DNA of 32,413 nucleotides, taken from assembly GCA_938006875.1 (NCBI GenBank), contig CALLMJ010000034.1:1-32413 (forward strand), given 5' to 3'. Under the pieces are notes generated by a model. It was given only the letters and a program-made list of their open reading frames with translations. It was not told the DNA's origin and made no database searches. Of this stretch, positions 28,641 through 32,413 are shown piece after piece; position 1 is the stretch's first letter; each line of letters opens with the position of its first letter. This DNA is from an uncultured Bacteroidia bacterium. GTDB taxonomy: Bacteria; Bacteroidota; Bacteroidia; J057; CALLMJ01. Position numbers and translations under genes: made by a program.

Positions 28641-29273
28641 ATGTCTGAACAAGAAGAAGAAAAAAGTAAAAGCACCGAAATGATGATAGGTCTTTTAGTA
28701 GCTTTTTTTGGTGCAGTATTAGCAATTGCTGGTATAGGTAGTGGAAAATATGGTGGAGACCAAAACATGGCTGCTGCTGAAGCTACTAAAGCCTATGCTT
28801 GGTATCAATCGAAAAGTATTAAAAATACATCTTTAGAAGCACAAAAAGATTTATTGGTTGCTTTAACAAAATCTGGGGCTATTCATAAAGATTATGTAAC
28901 AGGTGTAGATACTTTTATTAATAAACTAGAAAAAAAATCCCAACGTTACAAAAAAGAAATGAAAGAAATTTTAGAGGGTTCAGATAAAGTAGGTAAAGAA
29001 AATTGGATTCAAGATAAAAATGGAGAGTTAGGAGTAATTGTAGGTGCTCAAGAATGGGAAGAAAAAACAGCTTATTTAGAAATGGTGGGTAATTGGTTCA
29101 ATTATACCAACTTATTCCTTAATCTTTGTTTAGTTTTGGGTGCTATTTGTTTGGTAATTAATAATGAAAAAACCCAAAAACTCTTTTTTACGAGTATGAT
29201 GGTTTTAGGTATAATTGGTACCATTTTATGTGTTTACTCTTTTTATTTAGGTTGGTTTACGCCTTATAATTAA
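28641..29273 (+). CDS. membrane protein, possibly DUF4337-like
   Basis: One N-terminal TM (MMIGLLVAFFGAVLAIAGIG), MAAAEATKAYAWYQSKSIK block and two C-terminal TMs. TAATTTTG -7 box at 28608-28615. Confidence 0.55.
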   Translation: MSEQEEEKSKSTEMMIGLLVAFFGAVLAIAGIGSGKYGGDQNMAAAEATKAYAWYQSKSIKNTSLEAQKDLLVALTKSGAIHKDYVTGVDTFINKLEKKSQRYKKEMKEILEGSDKVGKENWIQDKNGELGVIVGAQEWEEKTAYLEMVGNWFNYTNLFLNLCLVLGAICLVINNEKTQKLFFTSMMVLGIIGTILCVYSFYLGWFTPYN

Positions 29274-29279
29274 ATCATT

Positions 29280-30506
29280 ATGAAATTTCTTCATACCTCT
29301 GATTGGCATATTGGAAAAAAATATGCTAATAAAGACCGTTTAGAGGAACAAAAACAAGTTTTAGAGGAAATTTTACAAATTGCCAATAACCATAATGTTG
29401 ATGTTATACTTATAGCTGGCGATGTTTACGACCAATCTAACCCTCCCAATGAAGCAGATAAACTTCTTTATCAAATGTTGCCACTTTTCTCAAAAAAAGG
29501 TGAAAGACCTGTTTTTATTATTGCTGGCAATCATGACAGTTCTTCTAAAATTGAAGCTCCAAAGTATCTTACAGAAGAACTATCTATTTTTTTTGTAGGT
29601 TTTAATGATACTCAATTAGAAATATTTCAAAATTCCAATGGTATTAAAATAACCCAAACAGATTTAGGATTTGCAGAATTTCAACTTCCTGATTATAATT
29701 ATCCATTGCGAATAATATTTGCTCCTTATAATCATATTGCAAGAATAAAAAAAGATATTCCAGAAAATATTTCTTCGGAATCGTTAATGGTTAGGGATTA
29801 TTTCAAACAAAAATGGTCTTATTTAGCTCAAAAATATTGTGATAATCAAGGAATAAATTTACTTATGGCTCATTATACTGTTAAATTACCGGAAGATTTT
29901 TCTCCTGAAGATTATGATGCAGATAATATCATTGGAGGTAATTACACCCTTTACCCTGACACTTTTCCCGAACAAATTCAATATGTGGCATTAGGGCATA
30001 TTCATAGTTTTACAGAAGTAAATTTAAAACCTTGTCCTATTGTTTATTCTTCAAGTCCTTTATGTTATAGCAAAAAAGAAACAGATTTACAGAAATATGT
30101 AGTTATTTTAGATGCTGAACCCAATATGCCTGTTCATTATGAAAAAATTCCTTTGAGTACTGGAAAAAAAATTTTTTTTTATGAAAACGTAACCTTTGAT
30201 GAAATTGAAAATATCCTTCAAAATAATCCTGAACATTTTTATGAATTTACTGTAAAAGTAGATGAAGTTTTTGATTATCAATCACGTAAAAACACATTGG
30301 AATCTCAATATCCACAAATTATCAGAATTACCATACTAAAGCCAGAAGTTATAAGTCGGCAAGATTTTCAGGAATGGAAAAGTTATTCAGAGAAGGAATT
30401 ATTTATTCAATTTTTGGAAAAAATTAAAAAAATACCATTAAGTCAAGTGCATATGGAAGTATTAGAAGAAATTTTAAACTTCAAGGTTGAAAATGATAAT
30501 TCATAA
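29280..30506 (+). CDS. sbcD: exonuclease SbcCD subunit D
   Basis: MKFLHTSDWHIGKKYANKDRLEEQKQVLEEI ... VDVILIAGDVYDQSNPPNEADKLLYQML ... FIIAGNHDSSSKIEAPKYL ... YVALGHIH are metallophosphatase motifs of SbcD. Confidence 0.95.
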   Translation: MKFLHTSDWHIGKKYANKDRLEEQKQVLEEILQIANNHNVDVILIAGDVYDQSNPPNEADKLLYQMLPLFSKKGERPVFIIAGNHDSSSKIEAPKYLTEELSIFFVGFNDTQLEIFQNSNGIKITQTDLGFAEFQLPDYNYPLRIIFAPYNHIARIKKDIPENISSESLMVRDYFKQKWSYLAQKYCDNQGINLLMAHYTVKLPEDFSPEDYDADNIIGGNYTLYPDTFPEQIQYVALGHIHSFTEVNLKPCPIVYSSSPLCYSKKETDLQKYVVILDAEPNMPVHYEKIPLSTGKKIFFYENVTFDEIENILQNNPEHFYEFTVKVDEVFDYQSRKNTLESQYPQIIRITILKPEVISRQDFQEWKSYSEKELFIQFLEKIKKIPLSQVHMEVLEEILNFKVENDNS

Positions 30507-30535
30507 AAAATATTTTCTTATGAAATAGTAGTTTT

Positions 30536-31522
30536 TTATATATTTAAAACAAATCTTTGTGATTTGATTATTTTTTTGAGTTCATCAAAAGTAAGCAAAT
30601 TATCTTTCTTATTGGAAATATAAACAAAATTTTCAGGAAGTTTTTTTCCATTAGATGCTTCAAGGGTTTTAAAATCAGGATAAATAACGTAGTAATCATC
30701 AAATTCTGAAGCTGTATTGGAATCTGTTTCATTAATAAGATGCTCATGTAATTTTTCGCCGACCCTTAATCCTATAAATTCAATTTTAGCTTTGGGTGCG
30801 ATAACTTTTGCTAATTGAAGGATTTTAAAGGATTTGATTTTGGGAATATATATTTCACCACCTTTTGAATCCTTTAATGCAAATAAAATCCATTGAATAC
30901 CTTGTTCCGCTGTAATGATAAATCTACTTGCTTGCGGGTGAGTAACATAAACAATATTTTGATCTTTTCGTTCTTCAAAGATTTCAAATACAGAACCTCT
31001 ACTATTTACAACGTTTCCTAACCTTATAACAGAAAAAATGGTATTTTCAGAATTTTTTTGAGCATTTACAAAAAGTTTATCTGCACAAAATTTAGTAGCG
31101 CCATATAAATTATGAGGAGAAGCAGCTTTATCACTAGATAATGCAATAACTTTTTTTACAGAATTTTGTATAGATGCTCTAATAACATTCTCTGAACCTA
31201 AAATATTGGTTTTGATACATTCTATGGGATTCTGTTCAGCAATATGAACATGCTTTAATGCCGCTAAATGAAAAACTATATCAATATTTTTCATTACTTG
31301 ATTTACCCTATCAAAATCTCTGATATCACCAATACAAAATTTTAATTGTGGATATTCAGATTCAGGGTAATCCAAACGCATTTTAAATTGTTTATGTTCA
31401 TCACGAGATAAAATAGTGATGGATTTGCAAGGATATTGATGAACAAGATAATGCACTAACAAACGTCCAAAAGAGCCTGTTCCACCGGTAATTAGTACAT
31501 TACTATTTTCTAACATTTGCAT
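30536..31522 (-). CDS. pseB: UDP-N-acetylglucosamine 4,6-dehydratase-like (PseB/CapD family)
   Basis: VLITGGTGSFGRLLVHYL ... ILSRDEHKQFKMR ... GDIRDFDRVNQVMKNIDIVFHLAALKHVHIAEQNPIECIKTNILGSENVI ... ALSSDKAASPHNLYGATKFCADKLFV ... LRVGEKLHEHLI. Confidence 0.85.
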   Translation of the reverse strand: MQMLENSNVLITGGTGSFGRLLVHYLVHQYPCKSITILSRDEHKQFKMRLDYPESEYPQLKFCIGDIRDFDRVNQVMKNIDIVFHLAALKHVHIAEQNPIECIKTNILGSENVIRASIQNSVKKVIALSSDKAASPHNLYGATKFCADKLFVNAQKNSENTIFSVIRLGNVVNSRGSVFEIFEERKDQNIVYVTHPQASRFIITAEQGIQWILFALKDSKGGEIYIPKIKSFKILQLAKVIAPKAKIEFIGLRVGEKLHEHLINETDSNTASEFDDYYVIYPDFKTLEASNGKKLPENFVYISNKKDNLLTFDELKKIIKSQRFVLNI

Positions 31523-31603
31523 GCGTAAGTTATTCTGCGTTTATAAAGAAATGCAAAATTAATTTTTTTTTTACAAAAATAAAAATTGAAATGAAGAAAG
31601 TGA

Positions 31604-31772
31604 TTTTTTTGCCTTGCTACGCTGCGGGTCGGGCACTTATGCTTCGTGGACAAAGGTGCCCCTCACGCATAAAACGTTTGAAAAGCATTACAATCTATTA
31701 GCCCAAGCTGCCGCTTCATTAACCAGGCTATGCCTAAATGTATAGCAATACAAAGCCTCTAAAAAACAATTC
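31604..31772 (-). pseudogene. duplicated, internally deleted fragment of the CPBP gene 3' end plus REP-like repeat
   Basis: Reverse complement matches 21920-22066 at about 93% by hand, then jumps to a 23-bp exact match of 21731-21753. 166 bp are missing in between and 1 bp is lost in the coding part. Confidence 0.85.
31611..31668 (+). repeat. REP-like repeat copy E
   Basis: GCCTTGCTACGCTGCGGGTCGGGCACTTATGCTTCGTGGACAAAGGTGCCCCTCACGC; near-identical to copy D. Confidence 0.85.
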
Positions 31773-32413
31773 CGAAACGACCGTGAAGACATAGAAAACA
31801 TTACCATACTCGGATACCGCGTGTTGTATGAACTACAAAACTACAACACTAATCCCCGAACCGAAGGTAAACAGCGCCAGGAAGCTTATTATAATTATTT
31901 CAGAGGAAACGACCCCAGCAAGCACGCTTCTTACGTAGGCTTTCACAAAGAAGCTTTAGTAAAAAATGTGTATAATGACATTGACATACGCTACTACTTT
32001 GATAAAAGCTTTTTACGCTATGATTACATTGTACACCCAGGCGCAGACCCTGCGCAAATAAAGTTTAAGCTACGTGGACAGTACAACGACTTTGTAAAAG
32101 ACGGAAAGATTGTTTACACTACCCGTTTTGGTGAAGTGCAATTGGCTGAGTTGAATACTTATCAGGATAAAAATTCTATAGCAAGCAAATTTGTGAAACA
32201 GGGAGATGTTTATTCCATAGTCTTTGGTAATTATGACCCAAGTAAAGACTTGATAATTGACCCTTTGATTTACTCTACCTTTATTGGAGGAAGTGTATAC
32301 GACAGGAGTGAAGATATAGCTATTGACCAGAACGGTAACGCTTACGTTACGGGTTCAACGAATTCTCCTGATTACGATGGTGATAACACCAAGCAATTTC
32401 AAATTACAAATTA
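31744..32413 (+). pseudogene. 5'-truncated SBBP-repeat (beta-propeller) secreted protein gene, running off the window
   Basis: Frame open after TAG 31743 without an early ATG: ...YKASKKQFRNDREDIENITILGYRVLYELQNYNTNPRTEGKQRQEAYYNYFRGNDPSKHASYVGFHKEALVKNVYNDIDIRYYFDKSFLRYDYIVHPGADPAQIKFKLRGQ ... YSTFIGGSVYDRSEDIAIDQNGNAYVTGSTNSPDY. Confidence 0.75.

Noticed and set aside
1-32413. CRISPR array, tRNA or rRNA genes
   Set aside because: No regularly spaced direct repeats and no tRNA/rRNA-like conserved blocks were seen by eye; a tRNAscan-SE and Infernal run would settle it.

Overview
AT-rich window from a Bacteroidota genome, inferred from TonB/DUF4249 pairs, TAnnTTTG -7 boxes and IS481/REP-like repeats. 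Most of it is core-type content. Minus strand: methylmalonyl-CoA mutase (running off the left edge), an outer-membrane protein, a DUF4249 + TonB receptor pair and a BtuB-like receptor. These are followed by O-antigen ligase-like, lgt, a polysaccharide deacetylase-like protein, a LysM lytic transglycosylase, tatA, hutI, a DUF1599 protein, an MCE/MlaD protein and a CPBP-family membrane protein. The accessory part is about 21.98-28 kb. A REP-like repeat and a deleted IS481-type transposase remnant sit immediately upstream of a tight three-gene cassette: a DUF262+DUF1524 protein, a second DUF262 protein, and a short protein that I read as a stand-alone relative of the second protein's C-terminal domain. 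An orphan UmuD-like gene follows. This cassette is the best candidate for an under-described, probably anti-phage, system. The second notable signal is a family of five diverged GGGCGT...CCCTYACGC repeats. Two lie inside the 5' coding part of secreted-protein genes. Two others form the cores of a ~93% identical inverted duplication (21.7-22.07 kb versus 31.60-31.77 kb) that carries a deleted copy of the CPBP gene end and abuts a 5'-truncated SBBP-repeat gene. No rRNA, tRNA or CRISPR array was recognised. All family assignments come from reading the sequence by eye; no searches were run.
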